64,000 nt of DNA, taken from the NCBI RefSeq assembly GCF_000423705.1, contig NZ_AUIM01000004.1, positions 972,587-1,036,586 on the forward strand. The letters run 5' to 3'. The notes below the pieces were generated by a model. That model was not told where the DNA came from. It worked only from the letters and a program-made list of their open reading frames with translations, and did not search any database. The position numbers and the translations under genes were made by a program. Shown one piece after another: positions 54,783 through 63,316 of the stretch. The DNA is from Stappia stellulata DSM 5886. Lineage in GTDB: Bacteria > Pseudomonadota > Alphaproteobacteria > Rhizobiales > Stappiaceae. Within the stretch, counting starts at the first letter, position 1, and each line of letters starts with the position of its first letter.

Positions 54783-55397
54783 TCAGTCGAGATCGGAAAC
54801 GGAGGCCGCGACCTTGCCGACGAGACCGTATTCGATGGCCTCGTCCGGCCCCATCCAGTAGTCGCGGTCGGTGTCTTTCTCGATCCGCTCCATCGGCTGT
54901 CCGGTGGCATCGGCGAAGATCTTGTTCAAGCGGTCGCGCATCTTGAGGATCTCGCGCGCCTGGATCTCGATGTCCGATGCCTGGCCGCCGGCGCCGCCGG
55001 ACGGTTGATGCAGCAGGAAGCGCGTGTTCGGCGTGCAGTAACGACGCTCCTTGGGAACCGAGACGTAGATCAGCGCGCCGGCGCTCGCCACCCAGCCCAT
55101 GCCCAGGATACGAACCTCGGGCGCGATGAACTTGATGGTGTCATGGATCATGTCGCCCGATTCGACGTGGCCGCCGGGCGAGGACACGATCACGGTGATC
55201 GGATCATGCGACACCTGCGCCAGCGCCATCAGGCGCGCGCTGACGTCCCGCGCCAGTTCCTGGGTGATCGGCCCGGTGATGAGAACCGTGCGCGCGTCGA
55301 ACAGATGCTTGTCGACCTGAATGGAACTCGGCGTCTTGGTCTTTTCCTCTTCCTCGTCGTCGAGGCGGCTCGGCACATCGGTCGTCTTGTTGGTCAT
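54783..55397 (-). CDS. ClpP-like serine protease, non-canonical variant
   Basis: The 204-aa protein has a ClpP fold with the catalytic triad: Ser in [12 protein letters not shown] (about 112), His in LLHQPSGG (about 137) and Asp in [10 protein letters not shown] (about 186). It differs from housekeeping ClpP in an acidic N-terminal extension (DDEEEEKTK) and in GWVASAGA instead of GQAASMGA. It is not next to clpX or clpA; an ordinary clpP-clpX pair is expected elsewhere. It may form a mixed or separate peptidase. Confidence 0.85.
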   Translation of the reverse strand: MTNKTTDVPSRLDDEEEEKTKTPSSIQVDKHLFDARTVLITGPITQELARDVSARLMALAQVSHDPITVIVSSPGGHVESGDMIHDTIKFIAPEVRILGMGWVASAGALIYVSVPKERRYCTPNTRFLLHQPSGGAGGQASDIEIQAREILKMRDRLNKIFADATGQPMERIEKDTDRDYWMGPDEAIEYGLVGKVAASVSDLD

Positions 55398-55709
55398 GTG
55401 CAAGATCTGCTCCTTGTGAAGACGGATTCGGCCCGGAAAGGCCCTGTCTCGACCCCCATACTTAGGCGATGCGCGCCCGCGCGGCAAAGGGGTTTCGGAA
55501 AGAAGGTTTCCATGACCCCAAACATCGCGCCCGCAGGGCGACTTTTTGGCGCTCGCCGCACCGGGCGGTCACGCGGCGCACCGTCCCGGAGGCGTGCACG
55601 CCCCCCTCCCCGACACCTGCGCCAGATCCCCGGGCCTCCCGACCGAGACGACCGCCGCAGTCCAGGAATGGGCGAAGCGGGTGGTGGGGTGGCAACTCGC
55701 ATCTGCCCC
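55398..55709. other. Intergenic region between ivd and the clpP-like gene
   Basis: About 310 bases. No convincing gene or hairpin with a T tract was found. The promoter of the clpP-like gene must lie near 55420-55500. Confidence 0.4.
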
Positions 55710-56885
55710 TCAACCGGTCTTGTTGAAGATCTCCCGGCCGATCAGCATGCGTCGGATTTCGGACGTTCCGGCACCGATCTCGTAGAGTTTGGCGTCGCGC
55801 AGGAGCCGGCCGGTCGGATATTCGTTGATGTAGCCGTTGCCGCCGAGCAGCTGGATCGCGTCGAGCGCCATCTTGGTGGCGGTTTCAGCGGCATAGAGGA
55901 TCGCGCCGGCGGCATCCTCGCGCGTCGTCTCGCCCCGGTCGCAGGCTTGCGCCACGGCATAGACATAGGCCTTGGAGGAATTCATCGCGACATACATGTC
56001 CGCGACCTTTCCCTGAACGAGCTGGAACGTGCCGATCGGCTGATCGAACTGCTTGCGCTCGTGAATATAGGGGATCACCGCATCCATCGCGGCCTGCATG
56101 ATGCCGACGGCACCGGCGGCAAGCACCGCGCGTTCGTAGTCGAGGCCCGACATCAGCACATTGACGCCCTTGCCGACCTGATGAAGCACGTTTTCCTCCG
56201 GGACCTCGCAGTCCTGGAACACCAGCTCGCCGGTCTCCGACCCGCGCATGCCAAGCTTGTCGAGCTTCTGGGCAACGGAAAAGCCGGCGAAGCCCTTCTC
56301 GATCAGAAAGGCGGTGATGCCCTTGGGTCCGGCCGCCGGATCGGTCTTGGCGTAGACGATCAGCGTGTCGGCATCCGGCCCGTTGGTGATCCACATCTTG
56401 GACCCGTTCAGAATGTAGCGGTCGCCCTTCTTGTCGGCCCGCAGCTTCATGGAAACGACATCCGACCCCGCCCCCGGCTCCGACATCGCCAGCGCACCGA
56501 GATGCTCGCCGGTGATCAGCTTTTCCAGATAGCGGGTCTTTTGCGCATCCGTGCCCCAGCGGCGCAGCTGATTGACGCACAGGTTGGAATGCGCGCCGTA
56601 GGACAGGCCGATGGAGGCCGATGCGCGCGACACTTCCTCCATCGCGATGCAATGCTCCAGATACCCGAGGCCGGTGCCGCCCCATTCCTCTTCCACCGTG
56701 ATGCCATGCAGGCCAAGCTCGCCCATCGCCGGCCACAGCTCGGCGCGCGGGAACCAGTCCTCGCGGTCGATACGCTCGGCGAGCGGCGCAATCCTGTCCT
56801 GCGAAAACGAGCGCACGCTGTCGCGCAGCATGTCTGCGGTCTCGCCGAGATTGAAGTTGAAGGCAGGAAAATCGTTGCGGATCAT
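55710..56885 (-). CDS. ivd: Isovaleryl-CoA dehydrogenase
   Basis: IVD (391 aa) is a flavoprotein that oxidises isovaleryl-CoA to 3-methylcrotonyl-CoA, the step before MCC in leucine breakdown. It has acyl-CoA dehydrogenase motifs [14 protein letters not shown] (about 130), [15 protein letters not shown] and the FAD/subunit segment [22 protein letters not shown] (cut at [16 protein letters not shown], about 344). The catalytic Glu is in [10 protein letters not shown] (about residue 246), the position used by IVD. The start [15 protein letters not shown] at 56885 is preferred. Last gene of liuR-PaaI-GNAT-ivd. Confidence 0.95.
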   Translation of the reverse strand: MIRNDFPAFNFNLGETADMLRDSVRSFSQDRIAPLAERIDREDWFPRAELWPAMGELGLHGITVEEEWGGTGLGYLEHCIAMEEVSRASASIGLSYGAHSNLCVNQLRRWGTDAQKTRYLEKLITGEHLGALAMSEPGAGSDVVSMKLRADKKGDRYILNGSKMWITNGPDADTLIVYAKTDPAAGPKGITAFLIEKGFAGFSVAQKLDKLGMRGSETGELVFQDCEVPEENVLHQVGKGVNVLMSGLDYERAVLAAGAVGIMQAAMDAVIPYIHERKQFDQPIGTFQLVQGKVADMYVAMNSSKAYVYAVAQACDRGETTREDAAGAILYAAETATKMALDAIQLLGGNGYINEYPTGRLLRDAKLYEIGAGTSEIRRMLIGREIFNKTG

Positions 56886-56944
56886 GGCTTTGGCTCCGGT
56901 TCGGACGGCGCGGCCGGGGCGCGTCCGGGCGGTTGGGTTCAAGA

Positions 56945-57403
56945 TTACGGGGTCAGGATCTGGTCGTAGCGCACGAAGGGACTCAGCACCGCAACCTTGT
57001 CATAGAGCGCCCTCGCGCGGGCATTGTCGTCATGGGTGTGCCAGTAGACGGAGCGGCAGCCGCGCGCCTTGGCGGCTTCGTCGACAGCCGCAATCAGTGC
57101 CCGTCCGGCACCGCCGCCGCGCATCGCACCGTCCACATAGAGGTCTTCCAGGTAGCAGGTCGGCGCGAGCGACCAGGTGGTTTCGTGGACGATATAGTGG
57201 ACAAATCCGACCATCCGGCCGCCCTGCTCGACGACAAGACCGCAATGGGCGCCGTCGCCGGAGATCCGGGCGAAAACCGCCTCCGACACCCCATCGCCAA
57301 GCTCCTGCCGGTAGAAAGCGAGATAGGCCTGCCACAGCCGCAGCCAGTCGGCGCGGTCGGCGGCGACGAGCGGCCGGATCGCGATCCTTTCTGCCTCAGT
57401 CAT
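56945..57403 (-). CDS. GNAT family N-acetyltransferase
   Basis: The 152-aa protein has a GNAT fold: [36 protein letters not shown] and [31 protein letters not shown] (acetyl-CoA motif RGGGAGRAL, about 92-101), then [19 protein letters not shown]. Its start overlaps the PaaI gene by 8 bp and ivd lies 59 bp downstream. Substrate unknown; context suggests leucine catabolism. Confidence 0.9.
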   Translation of the reverse strand: MTEAERIAIRPLVAADRADWLRLWQAYLAFYRQELGDGVSEAVFARISGDGAHCGLVVEQGGRMVGFVHYIVHETTWSLAPTCYLEDLYVDGAMRGGGAGRALIAAVDEAAKARGCRSVYWHTHDDNARARALYDKVAVLSPFVRYDQILTP

Positions 57404-57842
57404 TCAGTCCCTCCCGCGCGATCATGGTGAAGAGGCCGGTCGCTATATGGACCTCGCCGAAGTCGCCGAAGCCATAGACGTCGGCGGCCGCCACGGTCAG
57501 CGTCCGGCCGGGCTTGATGACCCGACCGACGGCCCTGATCCGGTCGCCGCGCCCGGGATTGAGCAGGTTCATCTTGAATTCGGTGGTCAGCACGCCGTGC
57601 CCCGGCTCGAACAGCGAGAGCGCCGCATAGCCGGCCGCACTGTCGGCCAGCGTGCTGGTCACCCCGGCGTGAAAGAAACCGTGCTGTTGGGTCAGGCCGG
57701 GCTGATACGCGGCCGCGAGTTCGACCCGCCCGGGCGCAAGCGCGGCAATCTCCGCACCCAGCGTGGTCATGAACGCCTGGCGCGCGAAGCTTGCGCGCAC
57801 CCGCGCCTCCCATGCCGGATCGCGGGGCTGCTGCGCGCTCAT
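57396..57842 (-). CDS. PaaI-like hotdog-fold thioesterase
   Basis: The 148-aa protein has a hotdog fold with the HGFFHAGVTSTLADSAAGYAA motif (about residues 53-73, with Asp about 67 as catalytic residue) and EFKMNLLNPGRGDRI. PaaI-type enzymes hydrolyse acyl-CoA thioesters and rescue stalled CoA. The ATG at 57842 overlaps the liuR stop (ATGA). A leucine-pathway acyl-CoA is a plausible substrate. Confidence 0.9.
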   Translation of the reverse strand: MSAQQPRDPAWEARVRASFARQAFMTTLGAEIAALAPGRVELAAAYQPGLTQQHGFFHAGVTSTLADSAAGYAALSLFEPGHGVLTTEFKMNLLNPGRGDRIRAVGRVIKPGRTLTVAAADVYGFGDFGEVHIATGLFTMIAREGLND

Positions 57843-58258
57843 GGCGCCTTGTCCCCAAGAGCGGAGAACAGGTCGCCGGCCGGTCCCATCTCGGCGAGCC
57901 GCTTGCGGCACCCGGCCTCCACCTCTTCAAGCTCCGAAAGCGTCAGGTCGATGTCCTGGCGCTTGGCCAGAAGCTCCGCACGCCGGCTTTCGATACGGCG
58001 CATCAACAGCTGCAGCTGCCCCGCTTCGCCCGGCGCCTTCGCATACATGGTGATGATGTCGCGGATCTCGGCCAGCGAGAAGCCCAGCCGCTTGCCGCGC
58101 AGGATCAGCTTCAGCCGCGTCCGGTCGCCGGGGCGATAAAGCCGCTGGCGCCCGCGCCGTTGCGGCTTGAGAAACCCCTCGGCCTCGTAGAACCGAAGCG
58201 TCCGCGTCGTCACGCCGAATTCCTGGGTGAGCTGGGTGATGGTATAATAAGGCTGCAT
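57839..58258 (-). CDS. liuR: MerR family regulator LiuR of leucine/isovalerate catabolism
   Basis: The 139-aa MerR protein has a wing-helix DNA-binding N-terminus (YTITQLTQEFGVTTRTLRFYEAEGFLKPQRRGRQRLY, cut at LTQEFGVTTRTLRFYE, about 8-23) and a coiled coil (about 85-120). LiuR regulators of this kind control ivd and mcc genes in Proteobacteria. Here it heads an operon with ivd and shares an operator with mccBA. The two cysteine-type metal sites of metal-sensing MerR are absent, fitting an organic ligand. Confidence 0.88.
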   Translation of the reverse strand: MQPYYTITQLTQEFGVTTRTLRFYEAEGFLKPQRRGRQRLYRPGDRTRLKLILRGKRLGFSLAEIRDIITMYAKAPGEAGQLQLLMRRIESRRAELLAKRQDIDLTLSELEEVEAGCRKRLAEMGPAGDLFSALGDKAP

Positions 58259-58588
58259 GACCCCTCCGAGGTCATGCTGAATTACCTTTACGTTTAAGTC
58301 AATAAGTAAAATTTATACCATTTCTTACAATAAGATAACTGCTATAATTGTCGATAAGATATCGAGTTTTACCCATCAGCGATGCACCCTTTGCGGCAGC
58401 GGCGCACCCGGCGTCTTCCCCGCCCTTGCGCGGTGGGGCGCCTGAAAGACTCCGGGTTTTTCTTGGCCTCGACCGCCCGACCCGGCAAACTGGGCCGAGG
58501 CATCCGGCAGGCCGTTCATGCCCAAACCGCCGACCGGAGCCGGTTTCAGCGGCGGGACGCATTTTCCGCCCCGACAGGAGGTCCGCAT
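58259..58588. other. Divergent control region between liuR and a secreted-protein gene
   Basis: 330 bases without a gene. The liuR-side part is AT-rich and carries the LiuR-like operator (58278-58302). The secreted-protein side is GC-rich. Confidence 0.6.
58278..58302 (-). promoter_or_regulatory. LiuR-like operator and promoter of the liuR operon
   Basis: On the minus strand the site reads TTGACT-TAA-ACGTAAA-G-GT-A-ATTCA. Compared with the mccBA site (49293-49317) only five positions of the 25 differ, in the N runs. TTGACT as -35 and CAGCAT as -10 would give a transcript starting a few bases before the liuR ATG. Autoregulation is expected. Confidence 0.7.
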
Positions 58589-58954
58589 ATGTCGACGATC
58601 CAATCCACCGCACCCGGGATGCGGAAGCCATCGCACGCACGCGCCGGCCGGATTGCCGGATACGCCGGGATGCTCGTCCTCGCCCTCGCCGCCCTTGTCC
58701 CGACCGTTGCCGAAGCGGCCCGACCCGACCTTCGCCGAATGAGCTGCGCACAGGCGCAGGCGATGGTCGCCCAGCGCGGCGCGGTGGTGATGACCACCGG
58801 CCAATACACCTATCAGCGCTTCGTCGCCGGCCCGCGCTGGTGCGACCGCTGGGAGGTCGTGCGGCCCGAGGTCGCCCGCACCCGCGACACGCAAAGCTGC
58901 GTGGTCGGCTACATCTGCGAGGTGCCGCTGTTTCGCCCCTTCGAGTGGGACTGA
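58589..58954 (+). CDS. Small secreted cysteine-containing protein
   Basis: The 121-aa protein has an N-terminal signal with a hydrophobic core (GYAGMLVLALAALVPTVAEAA, about 24-44). The mature part ARPDLRRMSCAQAQAMVAQRG, YTYQRFVAGPRWCDRWEVV and TQSCVVGYICEVPLFRP has four cysteines likely to form two disulfides. Similar proteins exist in Hyphomicrobiales without a function. A clear GGAGG ribosome site sets the start. Confidence 0.8.
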   Translation: MSTIQSTAPGMRKPSHARAGRIAGYAGMLVLALAALVPTVAEAARPDLRRMSCAQAQAMVAQRGAVVMTTGQYTYQRFVAGPRWCDRWEVVRPEVARTRDTQSCVVGYICEVPLFRPFEWD

Positions 58955-59185
58955 CGAAGGCAAAACAGGGCGCTCGATTGCGCGCTCACCCAATGCACAC
59001 GTTTGACGGAATTCTTCCAGCGGCTAAGGTGAAGAACGCGCTACGGCAACCGCCGGCAGTGCCGAAATGCTGAAAAACTGTCCAGTGTCTGGCGCTTTTT
59101 CGGACTTGAGACGCGCCACGCCAGCTTGCGAAATTGTCAAAGGTTGGCAGCCGGAAAACCGGACACGGTCGCGCAGAGGGGGAGA

Positions 59186-60610
59186 ATGACGGATACAGAG
59201 CCATTCAACGAAATGCTTGGGTCCGATGGAGAGCCCCGCGCGCCCTACAAGGCGCTGGCGGACTGGTTTTCCGGCATGACCCCTGCGGAAATGCGCAGGA
59301 AATCGCGCGAGGCCGAAACGATTTTCCGGCGTCTGGGCATCACATTCGCCGTTTATGGCACGTCGGAAGCGACCGAACGCCTGATCCCCTTCGACATCGT
59401 GCCGCGCGTCCTCGCGGCGGCCGAATGGCGGCGCATTTCCGCCGGGATAGACCAGCGGGTGCGGGCACTGAACGCGTTCCTGCACGACATCTACCACCGC
59501 CAGGAAATCATCCGCGCCGGCCGCATTCCCGCCGATCTGGTGGTCCAGAACGAGGCCTTCCTCCCGGAGATGATCGGCTTCACCCCGCCGCGCAAGGTCT
59601 ATGCGCATATCATCGGCACGGATCTCGTGCGCGTCGGCGAGGATGAGTTCTACGTTCTTGAGGACAACACCCGCACGCCCTCCGGGGTCTCCTACATGCT
59701 GGAAAACCGCGAAACCATGATGCGCATGTTTCCGGAACTGTTTCAGCAGAACCGGGTCGCGCCGATCGAGCACTATCCCGACCTGTTGCGCGAAACGCTG
59801 GAAAGCGTCGCACCGGAAACCTGCGACGCGCAGGACCCCACGGTCTGTATCCTCACGCCGGGGATCTACAATTCCGCCTATTTCGAGCATGCCTTCCTCG
59901 CCGACAGCATGGGCGTCGAATTGTGCGAGGCCCGCGACCTTTTCGTCGAGGACGGCAAGGTCTTCATGCGCACCACCCGTGCGCCGGAGCGGGTGCATGT
60001 GATTTACCGGCGCATCGACGACGCCTTCCTCGACCCCCTCACCTTCCGGCCCGACAGCATGCTTGGCGTGCCGGGGCTGTTCGACGCCTATCGCGCGGGA
60101 AACGTCACGATCTGCAATGCGCCGGGCACCGGCATCGCCGACGACAAGGCGGTCTATGCCTATCTGCCGGAGATCATCGAATTCTACACCGGGCAAAAGC
60201 CGATCCTGCAGAACGTCCCCACCTGGAACTGCGCGCGGGACGACGATCTGGCCTATGTGCTCGACCATCTGTCGGACATCGTGGTCAAGGAAGTGCACGG
60301 ATCGGGCGGCTACGGCATGCTGATCGGTCCGACCGCCTCCAAACGCGAGCTGGCGGAATTCAAGCGGCGGCTCAAGGCCAATCCGTCGAACTACATCGCC
60401 CAGCCGACCCTGTCGCTCTCCGCGTGTCCCACCCATGTCGCCTCGGGCCTCGCCCCGCGGCATGTCGACCTCAGGCCCTATGTTCTGGTCGGGGACAAGG
60501 TGCGCATCACGCCTGGCGGGCTGACCCGCGTTGCCTTGAAGAAGGGCTCGCTGGTGGTCAATTCCAGCCAGGGTGGCGGCACCAAGGACACCTGGGTACT
60601 GGAGGACTGA
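59186..60610 (+). CDS. Circularly permuted ATP-grasp protein, Anbu-linked
   Basis: This 474-aa protein belongs to the circularly permuted ATP-grasp type 2 family, which has the parts of an ATP-dependent amide ligase in a swapped order. LGITFAVYGTSEATERLIPFDIVPRV and DNTRTPSGVSYMLENRE mark the first half; GTGIADDKAVYAYLPEII and IVVKEVHGSGGYGMLIGP mark the ATP-binding half. SSQGGGTKDTWVLED ends it. The first gene of ATP-grasp/alpha-E/transglutaminase/Anbu, it is predicted to join a peptide or amino acid to an unknown acceptor. The start has GGGGAGA upstream. Confidence 0.92.
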   Translation: MTDTEPFNEMLGSDGEPRAPYKALADWFSGMTPAEMRRKSREAETIFRRLGITFAVYGTSEATERLIPFDIVPRVLAAAEWRRISAGIDQRVRALNAFLHDIYHRQEIIRAGRIPADLVVQNEAFLPEMIGFTPPRKVYAHIIGTDLVRVGEDEFYVLEDNTRTPSGVSYMLENRETMMRMFPELFQQNRVAPIEHYPDLLRETLESVAPETCDAQDPTVCILTPGIYNSAYFEHAFLADSMGVELCEARDLFVEDGKVFMRTTRAPERVHVIYRRIDDAFLDPLTFRPDSMLGVPGLFDAYRAGNVTICNAPGTGIADDKAVYAYLPEIIEFYTGQKPILQNVPTWNCARDDDLAYVLDHLSDIVVKEVHGSGGYGMLIGPTASKRELAEFKRRLKANPSNYIAQPTLSLSACPTHVASGLAPRHVDLRPYVLVGDKVRITPGGLTRVALKKGSLVVNSSQGGGTKDTWVLED

Positions 60611-60616
60611 CAAGAC

Positions 60617-61564
60617 ATGCTCGGCCGCACCGCCGCTTCGCTCTACTGGACCTCGCGCTACAACGAGCGCGCGGAGAACATGGCCCGCCTGCTGGAAGTC
60701 GGCTATCGCATCGCGATGACCCCGCGCCTGGGGCAGGATCATTCCGACGACTGGCGCTCCACGCTGGTGAGCGCGGGATGCGACGGAGCGTTCTTCGCCA
60801 AATACGACGACCCGAGCAAGCGGGCCGTCGTCCAGCACATGCTGTTCGACCGGGACAATCCCTCCTCGGTACGTTCTTGCATCGAGGCCGCACGCAACAA
60901 CGCCCGTTCCGTCAGGACCGCCATCACCGGAGAAATGTGGGAAAGCCTGAACACCACCTATCTGGAGTTCCTGGACATTCGTCCGCAGCACATGACCGAC
61001 AACAAGCTGCCGGACTTCCTGGCCTGGATCAAACAGCGCTCCATGCTGTTTCGTGGCGCAATGCTCGGAACCCTGATGCGCGACGCGGGCTACCATTTCA
61101 GCCAGTTCGGCGCCTTCATCGAGCGCACGGACAACACCGCCCGGATCCTCGACGTGAAGTACTGGATCCTGCTGCCGGACAACGAAGTGATCGGCGGCGA
61201 CCTGGACCGCTACCAGTGGACCACGATCCTGCGGTCGGTTTCGGCGCACAGGAGCTATCGCCACGCCTATCGCGATGCGCAGGTCCGTCCCTTCAACGTG
61301 GCGGAATTCCTGATCCTGCGAAAGGAAATGCCACGGTCGATCGCATACTGCTATGATTGGATCGCGGAAAGCGCCGCCGCGCTTGCGGTGCGTTATCACG
61401 ACAGTCCGGTCAGCTGCGACATGGCGCAAGGCACGTTGTCGCTTCTGGAAGACACCTCGATGGACCGGATCTTCCAGGGCGGCCTGCACGAGTTCCTGAC
61501 CGACCTCATCGGCCGCAACAACGCGCTTGGCGCCCAGCTCGCCGCGGACTACCACTTCTCGTGA
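60617..61564 (+). CDS. Alpha-E domain-containing protein
   Basis: The 315-aa all-helical protein has the alpha-E (DUF403) signature: MLGRTAASLYWTSRYNERAENMARLLEVG at its N-terminus, then SMLFRGAMLGTLMRDAGYHFSQFGAFIERTDNTARILDVKYWIL (cut at FIERTDNTARILDVKYW, about 168) and DLTRYQW-like GDLDRYQWTTILRSVSA. Alpha-E proteins always accompany CP ATP-grasp enzymes; they are proposed to work with the ligase. It begins six bases after the ATP-grasp stop. Confidence 0.92.
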   Translation: MLGRTAASLYWTSRYNERAENMARLLEVGYRIAMTPRLGQDHSDDWRSTLVSAGCDGAFFAKYDDPSKRAVVQHMLFDRDNPSSVRSCIEAARNNARSVRTAITGEMWESLNTTYLEFLDIRPQHMTDNKLPDFLAWIKQRSMLFRGAMLGTLMRDAGYHFSQFGAFIERTDNTARILDVKYWILLPDNEVIGGDLDRYQWTTILRSVSAHRSYRHAYRDAQVRPFNVAEFLILRKEMPRSIAYCYDWIAESAAALAVRYHDSPVSCDMAQGTLSLLEDTSMDRIFQGGLHEFLTDLIGRNNALGAQLAADYHFS

Positions 61565-61613
61565 CACGGACCGGACGCAGGTCCGACACGCGACCAACGG
61601 AGGCCGACGGCCC

Positions 61614-62432
61614 ATGCGCCTCGTCGTGAAACACGTCACCCGCTATGCCTACGAGCAGCCGATCGCTCACATGATCCAGCAATTGCGGCTCGTTCCCCAT
61701 ACCCACAAGGGCCAGAAGATCCTGTCCTGGTCGGTAAGCGTTCCGGGCCTGGAACGCGGAGCGCACTACACAGACGCATTCGGGAACCGCGTCGATCTCG
61801 TCAGCCATCGCGGCCCCGTGACCGAACTCACAGTCGCCGTCGAGGGGATGGTTGAGACGAGTGACACGGCCGGGATCGTCGGGGCGTTTCCCTATGCCGC
61901 ACCGGATGGCGTGTTCCGACGCTTCACGCCCCTCACCCAGACGAATGCATCGATCCGGCGTCTCGGCGCCATCGCCGAGAACACCGACGACATTGCCGGA
62001 TTTCACGAGCTGATGCATGCCATTCGCGACAAGGTCGGCTATCAAACGGGCGTCACCGAAGTCCATACGACCGCAGCCGAGGCACTCTCGTCCGGCCTCG
62101 GGGTCTGCCAGGATCATGCACATATTTTCATCAGTGCGGCACGCAGCATCGGCGTTCCCGCCCGCTATGTCTCAGGCTACATGCTGATGGGGGACGAGCA
62201 GGATTCCGAGGCCCATCACGCCTGGGCCGAGGTCAAGCTTCCCTCGCTCGGCTGGGTCGGGTTCGACGTTTCCAACGGCATGTGCCCGACGGAGCGCTAC
62301 ATCCGCCTGACCTGCGGTCTGGATTCGCGTTCCGCCGCGCCCATTCGCGGCGTTCGACGGGGAAATGGCGACGAGGCCATGTCGGTCGAGGTGGCGGTCC
62401 TGCAGGAATCGGCGCAATCTCAGCAACAATGA
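61614..62432 (+). CDS. Transglutaminase-like cysteine peptidase, Anbu-linked
   Basis: The 272-aa protein has a bacterial transglutaminase N-terminal domain (MRLVVKHVTRYAYEQPIAHM, then QQLRLVPHTHKGQKILSWSV) and a catalytic domain. The triad is Cys in SSGLGVCQDHAHIFI (about 165), His in DSEAHHAWAEVKL (about 204) and Asp in VGFDVSNGM (about 220). In this family the fold usually works as a peptidase or amidase. It is third in the ATP-grasp/alpha-E/Anbu cluster and would oppose the ligase. Confidence 0.94.
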   Translation: MRLVVKHVTRYAYEQPIAHMIQQLRLVPHTHKGQKILSWSVSVPGLERGAHYTDAFGNRVDLVSHRGPVTELTVAVEGMVETSDTAGIVGAFPYAAPDGVFRRFTPLTQTNASIRRLGAIAENTDDIAGFHELMHAIRDKVGYQTGVTEVHTTAAEALSSGLGVCQDHAHIFISAARSIGVPARYVSGYMLMGDEQDSEAHHAWAEVKLPSLGWVGFDVSNGMCPTERYIRLTCGLDSRSAAPIRGVRRGNGDEAMSVEVAVLQESAQSQQQ

Positions 62433-62542
62433 AACCGTTGCTCCGGTCCCCGGAACGCGGTCATATCCGTCACAACGTCCCATAAGGGAATCAGTTCGCA
62501 CTGCGGCAACCCGTTGCCACGGTGCGTGTCAAACGGTGCAAC

Positions 62543-63274
62543 ATGACGTACTGCGTGGGCCTCAAACTCGACCGCGGCCTTGTGATGGCCGCCGATACCC
62601 GCACGAATGCCGGGCTCGACAATGTCGCAACCTTCAAAAAGCTGAATGTCTGGGAAAAGCCCGGCGAGCGGGTGATCAGCCTGATGTCCGCCGGCAATCT
62701 CGCCATCACCCAGTCCGTGGTGAGCCTCTTGTCGGAGCGGCTGGAAAGCGACGACCCCACCCGCCCGACGCTGTTCTCGGTCGAGACGATGTTCCAGGCC
62801 GCGCGCCTCGTCGGCAGCGTCATGCGCGATGTGCGCGCCATCGACGGCGATGCGCTTGCCGCCAATTCCGAAAGCTTCAGCGTGACCTTCCTGCTGGGCG
62901 GCCAGATCAAGGGCGAGACCCCGCGGCTGTTCCAGATCTACTCCGCCGGCAATTTCATCGAGGCCTCGCACGACACGCCCTTCCTGCAGATCGGCGAGCA
63001 CAAATACGGCAAGCCGATCCTCGACCGGGTGACCCAGGCCGACATGCGCCTTGGCCAGGCGGCGAAACTGGTGCTCCTGTCGTTCAACTCGACGCTGCGG
63101 TCGAACCTGTCCGTCGGCATGCCGATCGACATGCTGCTCTACAACACCGACAGCTTCTCGGCCCATCGCCAGACGCGGATCGAGGAAACCGACCGATATT
63201 TCGCGGATATGTCGCGCATGTGGTCCGAAAAGCTCCGCGACGCAGTCGCCGAGATCCCCGACTTCGAGATCTGA
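62543..63274 (+). CDS. Anbu proteasome-like peptidase
   Basis: The 243-aa protein is an ancestral-beta-subunit (Anbu) homologue of proteasome beta subunits. It starts MTYCVGLKLDRGLVMAADTRTN, so Thr2 is exposed by removal of Met and can be the N-terminal nucleophile, with Asp/Lys partners in the AADTR and FKKL segments. TAGN-like SAGNLAITQSVVSLL and the C-terminal FNSTLRSNLSVGMPIDML fit Anbu. Anbu forms a spiral or ring of subunits. No signal; cytosolic. It comes 110 bp after the transglutaminase gene, possibly with its own promoter. Confidence 0.93.
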   Translation: MTYCVGLKLDRGLVMAADTRTNAGLDNVATFKKLNVWEKPGERVISLMSAGNLAITQSVVSLLSERLESDDPTRPTLFSVETMFQAARLVGSVMRDVRAIDGDALAANSESFSVTFLLGGQIKGETPRLFQIYSAGNFIEASHDTPFLQIGEHKYGKPILDRVTQADMRLGQAAKLVLLSFNSTLRSNLSVGMPIDMLLYNTDSFSAHRQTRIEETDRYFADMSRMWSEKLRDAVAEIPDFEI

Positions 63275-63316
63275 CGCCACGCCCCCAAACGCGAAACCAA
63301 CGCGGCGGCGGCCCCT

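Noticed and set aside
59024-61639. An 871-codon minus-strand ORF
   Set aside because: It lies antisense to the ATP-grasp and alpha-E genes, both well-supported families. Its translation is compositionally biased (His/Arg/Val/Gly) as expected for an antisense frame of GC-rich coding DNA.
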